DNA from: Natronococcus sp. CG52
Lineage (GTDB): Archaea > Halobacteriota > Halobacteria > Halobacteriales > Natrialbaceae
DNA: 64,000 bases
Direction of reading: 5' to 3'
NCBI RefSeq assembly: GCF_023913515.1
Contig: NZ_CP099391.1
Location: 1,860,001-1,924,000, forward strand
Shown here: positions 44,301 to 53,091 of the stretch, in pieces
Layout: the number at the start of each line of letters is the position of its first letter
Numbering within the stretch: position 1 is the first letter of the stretch
The notes under the pieces: model-generated
What the model saw: the letters and a program-made list of their open reading frames with translations, nothing else
Database searches by the model: none
Told to the model about the DNA's origin: nothing
Translations under genes and position numbers: made by a program

Positions 44301-45286
44301 TCTTCTCTCACCTGCGGATCGAGGGAGGTGTACAGCGCGTCGACGACGATATTGATCGACACGAACGCGATGGCGATGAACACGACGATCCCCTGCATGA
44401 GCGGCCAGTCTCGCGCGTCCAGCGCGTCGATGAGGCGGAGCCCGAGTCCCGGCCAGTTGAACACCGTTTCCGTGATGACCGCACCGCCCATCAGGGTCCC
44501 CATCTGCAGTCCGAGGACGGTGATTATCGGGATCATCGTGTTCCGCAACACGTGTTTGTACCGGATCAGCACCGACGGTAATCCTTTCGCCCGGCTCGCC
44601 GTGACGTAGGGTTTCCCGAGCTCGTCAACCATACCGCTCCGGGTGAGGCGGGTGATAAGCGCGGTGAAGTACGTTCCGAGCGTAATCGCCGGCAGCGTGA
44701 TGTATTTCAACCAGACGAGCAGATCGTAGACCGAGCCGTACCGAACGAGCGTCACGACGGCCTCGGCGAATCCGACCGGCCGCCGGCCGGTCGGGAAGAG
44801 ACCGGCCCACACGCCCAGCAGCAAGATCAGCATGAGTCCGAGCCAGAAGTTGGGCGTCGAGATGCCGAGCAGCGAGAACAGCGTCGCCCCGTAGTCTGAG
44901 GCCTCGTTCCGCCGCGTCGCCGAGATCACGCCCAGCGGGATCGCGATGACGACCGCGACGATCGTCGCGGCTATCGCGAGTTCGATCGTCGCCGGAACGC
45001 GCTCTATCACCATCGCCTCGACTTGCCTGTTGGACCGCCAGGAGTAGCCGAAGTCGCCGACGACCATTCCCTGGATATAGTCGAAGTACTGGACGTAGAT
45101 CGGCTCGTTCAGCCCCTCCTGTTCGCGGACGTGCTCGATGAGCTCCTGCGTCGCTCCCTCCCCGAGCATCAGTGTCGCCGGATCGCCGGGTGATACCGCT
45201 CGGAGCCCGAACATGATCGTGATCACACCCCAGATGACGAACACACCCTGGAGTATCCGCCGTACGAGGAACTTCCCCATCGTCAT
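44297..45286 (-). CDS. ABC transporter permease (DppB-like)
   Basis: This 329-aa permease starts MTMGKFLVRRILQGVFVIWGVITIMFGL and has LGEGATQELIEHVREQEGLNEPIYVQYFDYIQGMVVGDFGYSW, the DppB/OppB hallmark, and the EAA loop SRAKGLPSVLIRYKHVLRNTMIPIITVLG. The first ATG is 45286; ATG 45280 is also possible. A TATA-like TAATATATT (minus strand, about 45290-45298) overlaps the start, and an 11-bp duplication containing a second ATG lies upstream. Confidence 0.93.
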   Translation of the reverse strand: MTMGKFLVRRILQGVFVIWGVITIMFGLRAVSPGDPATLMLGEGATQELIEHVREQEGLNEPIYVQYFDYIQGMVVGDFGYSWRSNRQVEAMVIERVPATIELAIAATIVAVVIAIPLGVISATRRNEASDYGATLFSLLGISTPNFWLGLMLILLLGVWAGLFPTGRRPVGFAEAVVTLVRYGSVYDLLVWLKYITLPAITLGTYFTALITRLTRSGMVDELGKPYVTASRAKGLPSVLIRYKHVLRNTMIPIITVLGLQMGTLMGGAVITETVFNWPGLGLRLIDALDARDWPLMQGIVVFIAIAFVSINIVVDALYTSLDPQVREE

Positions 45287-45314
45287 TGGAATATATTACC
45301 CGCCGTCATTGGAA
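45281..45314. repeat. Duplicated start region of the DppB-like gene
   Basis: CGTCATTGGAA occurs at 45281-45291 and 45304-45314. On the minus strand each copy contains an ATG. The upstream one (45309) would open an eight-codon frame whose TGA overlaps the true start. Either a chance micro-duplication or a leader affecting translation. Confidence 0.45.
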
Positions 45315-45373
45315 CGTGTCGAGTGAATCAAGGGAGAGATAATTACCGTTTCGCTTTACTTAGGTGTCAATAG

Positions 45374-46984
45374 CTACTGCTCCATTCCCCAGATGTAGAC
45401 CGTTTCGTCTTCGCGAGGGTCCCACTGGATGTCCTCTCTGACGCCGTAGATACTCTCCTGGGTGTGGAGGAACAGGAACGGCGCCTTCTCTCGGGCCAGT
45501 CGGTTGACTTCCTCGAGTTGCTCGCGTCGATCGTCCGGATCCTCGATCTGCTGGCTCTCCAGGATCGCGTCGCTGAGCTCCTCGTCGTCGAACGTCCGGG
45601 CCTCGTTGTCGGGGATGGTAAAGAAGCCCTGTACCCCGTAGTCGGTGTCGCCGGTAATGGTACCCCACCCGATCAGGTAGAACGGGATCTCGAATCCGTC
45701 GGGATCGACCCCAGCCGAGTTCGCGTCCGAGACGACGCCGAAGTCTTCGATGCTCGCCTCACAGCTGACGTTGTCGAGCTGGTCGATCTGATCGGCGACC
45801 GTCTCGCCGACTTGAGCGTCGTTGAGGTACCGACCCTGTGGCACGACTAGTTCGATCTCCGCGCCGCCGTAGCCGCTCTCCTCGACGAGGCTCTCGGCCG
45901 TGCCGATATCCTGTTCGTAGGGTTCGATCTCGTCGTTGAAGCCGTTGATTCCGGGCGCAACCGGCTGTCCTCTCGCTTCGCCGTACCCGCTGAGCACCGA
46001 ATCGACGATCCCCTCGTTGTCGACGGCGTAGTTCATCGCCTGCCGGAACTCCTGGCTGTCGAACGGCTCGACCGTGTTCTTCATCGGGCAGAAGATGTTC
46101 CGGAAGCTCGTCACCTCCCTGATCTCGACGTCGTCGGCGTCCTGAACGGTCGCGACGTCCTCCGGCAGGATGTTGATCGTGAGGTCGGTCTCGGCCGTCT
46201 CGAGTGCCGCGACTCGACCGCTGGATTCGCCGTCCGCGTTGAACGTCACGCGCTCGAACGGCGGTTCGTCGCCCCAGTAGTCGTCGAACCGCTGGAGGAC
46301 GATTTCCTCACCGGAGGTGAAGTCGACGACCTCGTACGGCCCCGTTCCGTTGAAGTCCTCAGGGTCAGCGCCGGAGATCGCCTCGTTCTCGGCGTCGTAA
46401 TTGTCGATCGCCCACTCCATGTTGAGCGCACGTGCGTAGTTACCGAACTCGAACTCCGCAAGGCCCGGCGCCGCACCGTACTGGATCTCGACCGTCGTCT
46501 CGTCGAGAGCCTCCGCACCCTCGATCGAGCCGAGTCCGTACGAGCCGATGTCGCTGACGACGCCCATGTCCGGATCGACCGTCCGTTCGATCGTCCACGC
46601 AACGTCCTCCGCGGTCAGGTCGTCGCCGTTGTGGAACACCACGTCGTCCCGCAGGTAAAGCTCGGTCGCGCCCTCACCCTCCTGGATTTCCCAGTCCTCG
46701 ACGACGCGCGCGAAGATTCCCTCGCCGGGTTCGAAATCGAACAACGGCTCGTAGATGTGGTCGTACACGTCGAAGTAGTCCCCGGTAATGTGATCGAGCG
46801 GATCGATGGTGTCCGGAAACTGCGACAGCGTGATCGTAATCTCGTTCTCGCCGTCGCCGTCGTCTCCCCCGTCGGGATCGTCTAAACAGCCGGCGATCGC
46901 GCCCAGCCCTGTCGTTGCTCCAGCAGCGCCGGTGATTTTCAGCAGCGTCCGCCGATCGATACTGTGTCTGTTGGCACCCTTCAT
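45374..46984 (-). CDS. Peptide-type ABC transporter substrate-binding lipoprotein (DppA-like)
   Basis: This 536-aa protein starts at ATG 46984 and has a twin-arginine signal (RRTLLKITGAAGATTG) ending in a lipobox AIAGC (Cys about 31), then an acidic linker and a family 5 solute-binding domain: FPDTIDPLDHITGDYFDVYDHIYEPLF, DDVVFHNGDDLTAEDVAWTIERTVDP, NGTGPYEVVDF and FRQAMNYAVDNEGIVDSVLSGYG. Family 5 binds peptides, nickel, sugars or opines; specificity is not readable. It is the first gene of the operon, with a strong TATA box upstream. Longer frames upstream are rejected because the signal would be internal. Confidence 0.93.
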   Translation of the reverse strand: MKGANRHSIDRRTLLKITGAAGATTGLGAIAGCLDDPDGGDDGDGENEITITLSQFPDTIDPLDHITGDYFDVYDHIYEPLFDFEPGEGIFARVVEDWEIQEGEGATELYLRDDVVFHNGDDLTAEDVAWTIERTVDPDMGVVSDIGSYGLGSIEGAEALDETTVEIQYGAAPGLAEFEFGNYARALNMEWAIDNYDAENEAISGADPEDFNGTGPYEVVDFTSGEEIVLQRFDDYWGDEPPFERVTFNADGESSGRVAALETAETDLTINILPEDVATVQDADDVEIREVTSFRNIFCPMKNTVEPFDSQEFRQAMNYAVDNEGIVDSVLSGYGEARGQPVAPGINGFNDEIEPYEQDIGTAESLVEESGYGGAEIELVVPQGRYLNDAQVGETVADQIDQLDNVSCEASIEDFGVVSDANSAGVDPDGFEIPFYLIGWGTITGDTDYGVQGFFTIPDNEARTFDDEELSDAILESQQIEDPDDRREQLEEVNRLAREKAPFLFLHTQESIYGVREDIQWDPREDETVYIWGMEQ

Positions 46985-47006
46985 ACCACATGGAAAAACA
47001 GGCAGG

Positions 47007-47016
47007 TATTTAATAA
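47007..47016 (-). promoter_or_regulatory. TATA box of the ABC transporter operon
   Basis: On the minus strand TTATTAAATA lies 23-32 nt upstream of ATG 46984, as expected for a leaderless haloarchaeal mRNA. The 161-bp region is shared with the divergent RNase H gene, for which GCTTAAGTG (about 47115-47123) may serve as the TATA box. Confidence 0.6.
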
Positions 47017-47145
47017 GTGTTGATGATCCTACTTTCTCTTCAGCGGTGTCGTTCATTCCAACTAGATCTGCTGTACAAACGCGAGGCTCTCGCACCCTGT
47101 GATATCGCCCACAAGCTTAAGTGAGCTACACGACCTACATCGGGT

Positions 47146-47787
47146 ATGGCCGCTCACGGCCGGTCTGCCCTGCGGGACCTGTTCGACGAGTCGCCTACGC
47201 CGCACATTGCCCATCCTCCGCGCACCCATCACCGTGACTTCTACGTCGCTACCGACGGGTCGTTCCGCGAGTCGGGCGGTGGCCTAGGCGCCGTCATCGA
47301 AACGCGCGACGGCACCCGTGTCGCTCGTATCGCGACCACGGACACGCCGCCGGACAACAACGTTGCCGAGTACCGGGCGCTCCACCTCGGGTTGGACGTA
47401 CTCGCCGCTCGAGCGCCGCGAGACGCCCGCGTCGGCGTCCTCGTCGACCACGACGCGCTCGCCAGCAACGTCAACAACATCGTCCTCGCGACCGGACACC
47501 CGGATCGAAAGCCGCCGCGCCCGGTCTCGGTGCCGGCGGCGACGCGCTATCACTGGCGCGGGATTCAGGCCCGACTCAACGGCTTCGCGGAGATTCGAGC
47601 CGCCCGGATCGACAGCGACCAGAACCCCGCACACCCGCTCGCGAACGCCCCGACCCAGTACCAGCACGTAAACCGGGAGGCCGACCGCTGTGTCCTCCCG
47701 GAGCCGCCGGAGGCGACGGCGGCGACCGAGTTCCCGCCACCGTCTCGAGCCGACCGCAACGGTGGCGGCGGCCGAGCCTCCGACTGA
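47146..47787 (+). CDS. rnhA: Ribonuclease HI family protein
   Basis: This 213-aa protein has an RNase H core with the four expected acidic residues: FYVATDGSF (Asp37), NNVAEYRALHLGLDVL (Glu75), VLVDHDALA (Asp101 or Asp103) and HVNREADRCV (late Asp). It degrades the RNA strand of RNA-DNA hybrids, as in haloarchaeal type 1 RNases H. The N-terminal 30 residues are an extension, and the C-terminal 25 are Pro/Gly-rich. It starts at ATG 47146. Confidence 0.9.
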   Translation: MAAHGRSALRDLFDESPTPHIAHPPRTHHRDFYVATDGSFRESGGGLGAVIETRDGTRVARIATTDTPPDNNVAEYRALHLGLDVLAARAPRDARVGVLVDHDALASNVNNIVLATGHPDRKPPRPVSVPAATRYHWRGIQARLNGFAEIRAARIDSDQNPAHPLANAPTQYQHVNREADRCVLPEPPEATAATEFPPPSRADRNGGGGRASD

Positions 47788-47888
47788 GCCGCTGACCGCC
47801 TCACCGGAGAACGGTCGTCCGGGGGCACGAAGCCCCGCCTCGTTCGGAACCGCCACCGTTTTCTCGTCGCTGGAGAGAGTCGTGTTCG

Positions 47889-48341
47889 ATGAGTCTTCGC
47901 GTCGCCGCTGCCGCCCCGTTCATCCAGAACGGGAGTCGTCGGCTGCAGGAAAACGAGTTCGTCGTCGCCCTCTCGCTCGACCGCGACTGGTTCTCCCCCG
48001 ATCAGGCGAAGCGACTGATCGACGTCGCAGTCCAGGAGGGACTGCTCGAGCACGAGGGCGGCGAACTCGTGGCCGCGTTCGATCCCGCCGAGGTGACGAT
48101 CCCGGACGAGTTCGTTCCGGAGGAGGACCTCCTGCAGGGACGGTCGGCGTTCGAGCGCGTTCTCGACGCGCTCGTCGCCGAGGGAATGGAGAAACACGAC
48201 GCCGTCGGCGCGATAAACGCCCTCCAGCAGGAACTCGGAATCACGATCGAGGCCGCGGCGGTCGTCTACGCCCGCCGCGAGGGGATCGACGTCGAGGATC
48301 TCGCCCCCGTCGCGCGGTCCGCGCTGATCGAAGAGCGTTAG
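47889..48341 (+). CDS. DUF2240 family protein
   Basis: This 150-aa soluble protein matches DUF2240: VAAAAPFIQNGSRRLQENEFVVALSLDRDWFSPDQAKRLID, then EEDLLQGRSAFERVLDALVAEGMEKHDAVGAINALQQEL and AAAVVYARREGIDV. The shape suggests a winged-helix N-terminal half followed by helices, found across euryarchaea, with unknown function. It is followed 23 bp later by another same-strand gene, so the two are likely co-transcribed. Confidence 0.85.
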   Translation: MSLRVAAAAPFIQNGSRRLQENEFVVALSLDRDWFSPDQAKRLIDVAVQEGLLEHEGGELVAAFDPAEVTIPDEFVPEEDLLQGRSAFERVLDALVAEGMEKHDAVGAINALQQELGITIEAAAVVYARREGIDVEDLAPVARSALIEER

Positions 48342-48364
48342 GGGCCCGCCGACGGACCGAGGGT

Positions 48365-48748
48365 ATGGTCGAGGACCGGACCACCGACGGCCGACGGATC
48401 GCCGAACTGCTCGCGTCCGAACTGGACGGCCGCGAGGATGGGGTACTCGCGGGCGTCTCTATTCTCAACGCCGATCGCGACGTCGAACCCTCGGCGAACG
48501 GCGCCCGGGCGTACGACATCGTCGTCGACGGCCGGGAGGAACCGTTCGCGCGCGCGTTCGTCCACCCCGATCGATCCCACCTCGAGTTCGAGCGCGGTCA
48601 GGACGCCGCGGCGGATGCGGCGTCAGAAGCCGAACTCCGGGTCCGGCCGAAGGCGACGACGCCCCCGAAGACGCTGGTGTTCGTCGAGAGCGGCGCCGAA
48701 GTCAAGCGGGCGACGGACGTGATCCAGGCCGTCGTCCGTGCGGAGTAG
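48365..48748 (+). CDS. Conserved haloarchaeal hypothetical protein
   Basis: This 127-aa acidic protein begins MVEDRTTDGRRIAELLASELDGREDG and has mixed alpha/beta character (ARAYDIVVDGREEPFARAFVHPDRSHLEFE, TPPKTLVFVESGAEVKRATDVIQAVVRA). I recognise no domain. The start ATG 48365 follows the DUF2240 stop by 23 bp. A longer frame upstream is the out-of-frame shadow of the DUF2240 gene. Confidence 0.75.
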   Translation: MVEDRTTDGRRIAELLASELDGREDGVLAGVSILNADRDVEPSANGARAYDIVVDGREEPFARAFVHPDRSHLEFERGQDAAADAASEAELRVRPKATTPPKTLVFVESGAEVKRATDVIQAVVRAE

Positions 48749-48848
48749 TTCGCCGTTCGTTGCGATCCGGACGTTGGCACTCCATCGAACCGTTCGAGTG
48801 AGACGCTCGTCGCGGTGTCGCACAACGGACCGGGTGAGAAATCAGTTC

Positions 48849-49532
48849 CTACGAGCCGACGCTGTGGGCCGTCCCGGCGAGTTCGGCGATCACCGACGGG
48901 ACGGCGGTCGAGACGTCCGCCTGCTCGACGTGGGCGACGGCGCGCGGATCCGGTTCGGGGCCGCCCTCGAGCAGCACCTGAATCGCGGCCATCCCGGCGC
49001 CCGTCGCGCCGCGAATATCGGCCTCGACCTCGTCGCCGACGTACACCGCGGCCTCGGGATCGACGTCGAGGGCGTCGGTGATCGCCTCGAACGCGCGAGG
49101 ATCGGGCTTTCCGGCCTCGAGTTCGCCCGTCACCAGCGCCGCGTCGAAGGCGTCCTCCCACCCGAGCGTCGACAGTTTGTCCCGCTGGGCGCGAACGGGG
49201 CCGTTCGTCAGCAGCCCGATCCGATACTCGTCGCCGAGTTCCGCGAGCATCGATTCGACACCGGGTAGCGGCTCGAGGGCCGCCGCGATCTCGTTGCGGT
49301 AGGCCGCGGCGACCTCCGCCGGGTCGGCGTCGGTGTCGCGGTCGGCGAGCAACTCCTCGAAGATCGGCTCGCGCGTCTCTCGAGTGAGGTTTCGGCGGTG
49401 GGCGTCGAGGTACGCGCTTCGTGAGAGTTCCGGCGCACCGACGGCGTTCGCTGCGTCTTCGAGGATCGTCGCTCGGTCCTGCTGTGGAACTGCGAGCGTG
49501 TAATCGAGGTCGAAGACGACCGCCTGTAACAT
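48849..49532 (-). CDS. HAD family hydrolase
   Basis: This 227-aa protein has HAD motif I DLDYT (Asp8 and Asp10), motif II LLTNGP, Lys in GELEAGKPDPRAF (motif III) and motif IV VYVGDEVEADIRGA. A helical cap lies at about 20-90, so it is the subfamily I type related to phosphoglycolate phosphatase and haloacid dehalogenase. The substrate is probably a small phosphate ester. Monocistronic. Confidence 0.92.
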   Translation of the reverse strand: MLQAVVFDLDYTLAVPQQDRATILEDAANAVGAPELSRSAYLDAHRRNLTRETREPIFEELLADRDTDADPAEVAAAYRNEIAAALEPLPGVESMLAELGDEYRIGLLTNGPVRAQRDKLSTLGWEDAFDAALVTGELEAGKPDPRAFEAITDALDVDPEAAVYVGDEVEADIRGATGAGMAAIQVLLEGGPEPDPRAVAHVEQADVSTAVPSVIAELAGTAHSVGS

Positions 49533-49637
49533 GGTCTTCGGGAGGGAGTCAACGCGCTTGAACCTATTGTTTCAGGATCGGAGGGAACGTGAACGAACGA
49601 CGGACACGAGGCGGTCGATCCGCGACTCGAGCGGCGT

Positions 49638-50918
49638 TCAGTCGTCGCTCGGCTGGGGCGTCGGCTCCGCCTCGCTCTCGAGTAGCGGGACGACGGCGTC
49701 CTCGATCCGGTCGGCGTACTGCATGAGCGTCGTGCCGAGAATGCTCATGAGCAGCACGTAGCCGACGGCGAAGGCGTAGATCGTTTCGGCCGTCCCCTCG
49801 ACGAGTCCGGTCCCGGCGCCCGCGAGCGCGATACTCGCGATGATGAGCGAGAACTCGCCGCGCGTCGTCATGCCGAGTCCGACCCGCACGGAGCGGCGCT
49901 CGTCGAGGTCGTAGATTCGGCCGCCGAGGTAGCCGCTGACGAGTTTCGTCGGTGTCGTCAGCACCGCGGCGAGCGCGATGAGCCCCAGCACGTCGATGAA
50001 CAGCGTCGGATCGGTGATCAGGCCGATCCAGAAGAAGAAGATCGCCGCGAACGTGTCGCGAAGCGGCTCGAGCAGGTTCTCGAGTTCGTGCACGTGGTCG
50101 GTCGAGGAGAACGCCATCCCGACGAAGAAGGCCGCGACAGCCTCGCTGACGCCGAGTGCGAGCGCGGCCCCCGAGATGAGGATGGTGATGCCGAGCGCGC
50201 GAAGCACGACGAACTCGTGGGAGTCGGTCTCGAGGCTGCGCTGGAACCAGGCGGTCCCGACGTAGACGAGCAGGAGCAACACGAGGATAAATCCCATCGC
50301 GATGCCGATCTGGCCGGCCGCCTCGCCGATATCGCCGCCGCCGAGGACGAGCGCGGACGCGATCGCCAGGTAGACGGCGATGAAGAGGTCCTCGTAGACG
50401 AGCGTGCCGAGCATCGGGTCGGCCTCGTCGTTGGCGATCCAGCCGAGGTCGATCAGCGACTTCGTGATGATCGCGCTCGAGGAGATGTAGACGATCCCGG
50501 CGGTGAGAAACGCGGGGAGGAACGACCCGAAGACGGCGTATCCGAGCACCAGGCCGATCCCGAAGTTGACGATCAGGTCGACCGTCCCCGCCTTGCCGAT
50601 CCGCTCTTTGGCGGCGATCAGCCGGTCGAGGTTGAACTCGAGGCCCAGAAAGAACAACAGGAGGACGATCCCGAGTTCGGCCCCGAGGTAGATGAAATCC
50701 GTCTCGAGGAGGGCGAGTTCCGCTCCGTGTGGAACCGTATCCGTGCCGAGCAGTGCCGGAAAGTCGGCCCGGCCGAGGACGTACTCGCCGAGCACCGTCC
50801 CGATGAGAATGTAGAACGGGATGACGGATTGGTTGATCTTGTTCGCGATAAGCCCCGCCAGTGCGACGGCCGCGAACAGGATCCCGACGTCGATCAGCGC
50901 GGTCGATTCAGCTGCCAC
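49638..50918 (-). CDS. Cation:proton antiporter (CPA2, KefB/KhtU-like)
   Basis: This 426-aa membrane protein has about 12 spans and CPA2 features: LLFFLGLEFNLDRL, FLTAGIVYISSSAIITKSLIDLGW, a central EDLFIAVYLAI and GMTTRGEFSLIIASIALA. It has no attached TrkA domain; the gene just upstream (50955) encodes a separate TrkA-C-type subunit, giving a KhtTU-like pair that would exchange K+ or Na+ for H+. The two genes are 36 bp apart on the same strand. Confidence 0.92.
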   Translation of the reverse strand: MAAESTALIDVGILFAAVALAGLIANKINQSVIPFYILIGTVLGEYVLGRADFPALLGTDTVPHGAELALLETDFIYLGAELGIVLLLFFLGLEFNLDRLIAAKERIGKAGTVDLIVNFGIGLVLGYAVFGSFLPAFLTAGIVYISSSAIITKSLIDLGWIANDEADPMLGTLVYEDLFIAVYLAIASALVLGGGDIGEAAGQIGIAMGFILVLLLLVYVGTAWFQRSLETDSHEFVVLRALGITILISGAALALGVSEAVAAFFVGMAFSSTDHVHELENLLEPLRDTFAAIFFFWIGLITDPTLFIDVLGLIALAAVLTTPTKLVSGYLGGRIYDLDERRSVRVGLGMTTRGEFSLIIASIALAGAGTGLVEGTAETIYAFAVGYVLLMSILGTTLMQYADRIEDAVVPLLESEAEPTPQPSDD

Positions 50919-50954
50919 TGGCTCTCACCTCCAACTGCCTCATCATCGGTCGAA

Positions 50955-51449
50955 TCAGGCTTCGCTCTCGCCGCTGATCAGCTTCTCGAACTCGAGGCAG
51001 TCCTCCTGTTCGCCGACGACCACGACTGTATCACCGGTCTCGATAACGGTGTCCGGCGTCGGCGGGGTGATAACCTCGTCGTCGCGCTGGATCGCGACGA
51101 CGGAAACGCCGGTCCGCTCGCGAACGTTGGACTCGCCGATCGAAACGCCCGCGAGTTCGGAATTCTCTTCGACGCTGTACCACTCGAGGAACGTTTCGTC
51201 GGAGAGCATCGTCTCCACGCGATCGGTCTGAACCGGCTGAAAGTACGCGCCCTCGAGAATCGTACCGACCTTTCGGGCCAGCTGATCCGACAGTTCGAAC
51301 AGTTTGTCGCTGTCGGCGTCGGGGTCCGGTTTGAGGTAGACCTCTCGCTTGCCGGTGTTGTGGGTCACGATGACGAGCCGTTCGCCGCCGTCGAGTTCGA
51401 CCTCGAACTTCTTGCCGACGCCCGGGAGGTCGCTCTCGTAGATGGTCAT
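50955..51449 (-). CDS. Antiporter regulatory subunit with TrkA-C domain (KhtT-like)
   Basis: This 164-aa protein starts MTIYESDLPGVGKKFEVELDGGERLVIVTHNTGKREVYL as KhtT proteins do, and its C-terminal half is a TrkA-C (RCK-C) domain: WYSVEENSELAGVSIGESNVRERTGVSVVAIQRDDEV and DTVIETGDTVVVVGEQEDCLEFEKLI. In KhtTU this subunit gates the antiporter in response to a nucleotide or pH. It is the first gene of the two-gene operon. Confidence 0.92.
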   Translation of the reverse strand: MTIYESDLPGVGKKFEVELDGGERLVIVTHNTGKREVYLKPDPDADSDKLFELSDQLARKVGTILEGAYFQPVQTDRVETMLSDETFLEWYSVEENSELAGVSIGESNVRERTGVSVVAIQRDDEVITPPTPDTVIETGDTVVVVGEQEDCLEFEKLISGESEA

Positions 51450-51721
51450 ACGAGAACGACGGTTGCCTCGCGTAATAAATTGACGTGACCCGTCGGTTCA
51501 CCCCTTCTCAGTCGACGGTAGCGCGGCTTCCGGAACCGTGCCGACCGAGATTTCCGCCACGGTCGCCCTCCCCGGTCAGCGCTCGACCGTCGGTCGTCGC
51601 CTCGAAGCTGAACTCTGAACCGCGCGCAGACGGCGTCGGTATCGCGGGCGAACCGGGCGGACGACCGCTCAATTCCCAAGCAGTCTTTTGGTCCGGGGGT
51701 GAACGACGGTACCACCGTAGC

Positions 51722-52423
51722 ATGAACCGGGATCTCGGCGTCACCGAAGCGATTCGTCGCGCAGTGCCGGAGTGGACCGTCTCCCTCTTCGATGCGATCG
51801 CGCTTCTCGGCGACGAGTTCGTCGTCGTGGCCGTCCTGCTCGGGATCGCGGCCGCCGAAGCGGTCCGTTCGGTCCGACGGGACGTCGATCGGCCGCTCTC
51901 GAGGCGGACGGGGTTCGTCCTGGGCGTCGTCCTCGGCGGACTGGCGCTGACGCTCCTTCTGAAGACCGCGTTCGGGTTCTCGCGGCCGCCGGAGTCGTTG
52001 CAGGCGATTCCGCGGGAGGGCGAGGGATTTCCCAGCGGACACACGATGGCGGCGACGATTCTCTGGGGAGCACTGGCGCTCCGGAGCAGAACGTCCACGC
52101 ACCGACGACGGCTGCTCGCCGCGGCGCTCCTCGTCGGACTCGTCGGGCTGTCCCGACTCGTCCTCGGGGTCCACTATTTCGTCGACATCGTCGCGTCGGT
52201 CGGCTTCGGCGCGGGCTACCTGCTCGCCACCGAAGCGGCGCTCGACGGCGATCCGGAGCGAGCGTTCGCGGTCGCCGTCGCACTCGGCGGACTGTCGCTG
52301 ATCGTCACCGGCGGGGCGACCGACGGGCTGCTGGCGTTCGCCGGGTGTGTCGGCGGCGCGGCGGGATGGTTGGCGCTGAACCGACCGGCGGTCCGAAACC
52401 TGTGGTCCACCCTCGCCCAGTGA
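51722..52423 (+). CDS. PAP2 family lipid phosphatase
   Basis: This 233-aa membrane protein has the three PAP2 motifs: KTAFGFSRP (KX6RP), PSGHT and SRLVLGVHYFVD (SRX5HX3D). About six spans are predicted. In archaea such enzymes dephosphorylate polyprenyl or dolichyl pyrophosphates or phosphatidate-like lipids, which could supply glycan carriers, but the substrate here is unknown. The ATG at 51722 is preferred to longer frames. Confidence 0.9.
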   Translation: MNRDLGVTEAIRRAVPEWTVSLFDAIALLGDEFVVVAVLLGIAAAEAVRSVRRDVDRPLSRRTGFVLGVVLGGLALTLLLKTAFGFSRPPESLQAIPREGEGFPSGHTMAATILWGALALRSRTSTHRRRLLAAALLVGLVGLSRLVLGVHYFVDIVASVGFGAGYLLATEAALDGDPERAFAVAVALGGLSLIVTGGATDGLLAFAGCVGGAAGWLALNRPAVRNLWSTLAQ

Positions 52424-52628
52424 GCCGCGCCCGCGTTCGACTCACGGCGACCGCTCCCACCCGACCGCGACGAATCGCGTTCGGGGCTCGAGGAGATCCC
52501 GTGGAAGGGTGACGTGCGCGCCGACGGCGTTCGTCGCGGCGTCCGTGAGGATCGCCGCGCGATAGGGAACGAAACGACTGGAAGAGTTCCATCAGGGCAG
52601 GTCGTCCGCGCGGTCGTCCGAACGTCGT

Positions 52629-52997
52629 TCAGTCGGCGAGTCCCTCGATGAGGAACTCCGCGGAGGCGAGGTTCGTCGCCAGCGCCGTGTCGTGGACGTC
52701 ACAGATCCGCAGGAGTGCGGAGATATCCGGCTCGTGGGGCTGGGCGCGCAGCGGATCGCGAAGGAAGACGATCCCGTCGAGTCTGGCCTCCGCGACCTCG
52801 GAGCCGATCATCAGGTCGCCGCCGAGGGGACCGGACTGCTTCCGGTCTATCTCGAGGTCGGTTTCCTCCATCAGTCGCTTCCCCGTCGTGCCGGTCGCGA
52901 TCAGTTCGTACTCTCGCAACTGTTCCTCGTGGTGCTGTGCGAACTCGATGAGATCCGGCTTCTTCTCGTCGTGGGCGATAAGCGCGACGCGAGTCAT
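52629..52997 (-). CDS. mgsA: Methylglyoxal synthase
   Basis: This 122-aa protein has VALIAHDEKKPDL (His9), the phosphate loop ATGTTGKRL, SGPLGGDLMIGS (Asp62), FLRDPL and the HEPDISALLRICD block. It turns dihydroxyacetone phosphate into methylglyoxal and phosphate. Family length is about 120-150. It lies near an SDR and a glyoxalase-like gene, though 94 bp from the SDR stop and not obviously in one operon. Confidence 0.93.
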   Translation of the reverse strand: MTRVALIAHDEKKPDLIEFAQHHEEQLREYELIATGTTGKRLMEETDLEIDRKQSGPLGGDLMIGSEVAEARLDGIVFLRDPLRAQPHEPDISALLRICDVHDTALATNLASAEFLIEGLAD

Positions 52998-53091
52998 ATC
53001 GAACGATTAGTCGCCGTGAAAATAACACTACTCGTCGGGAGCGACGACTGATCGGAACGGTCCCATCCGTCTACTGCGAGCGGTGTCCCTT

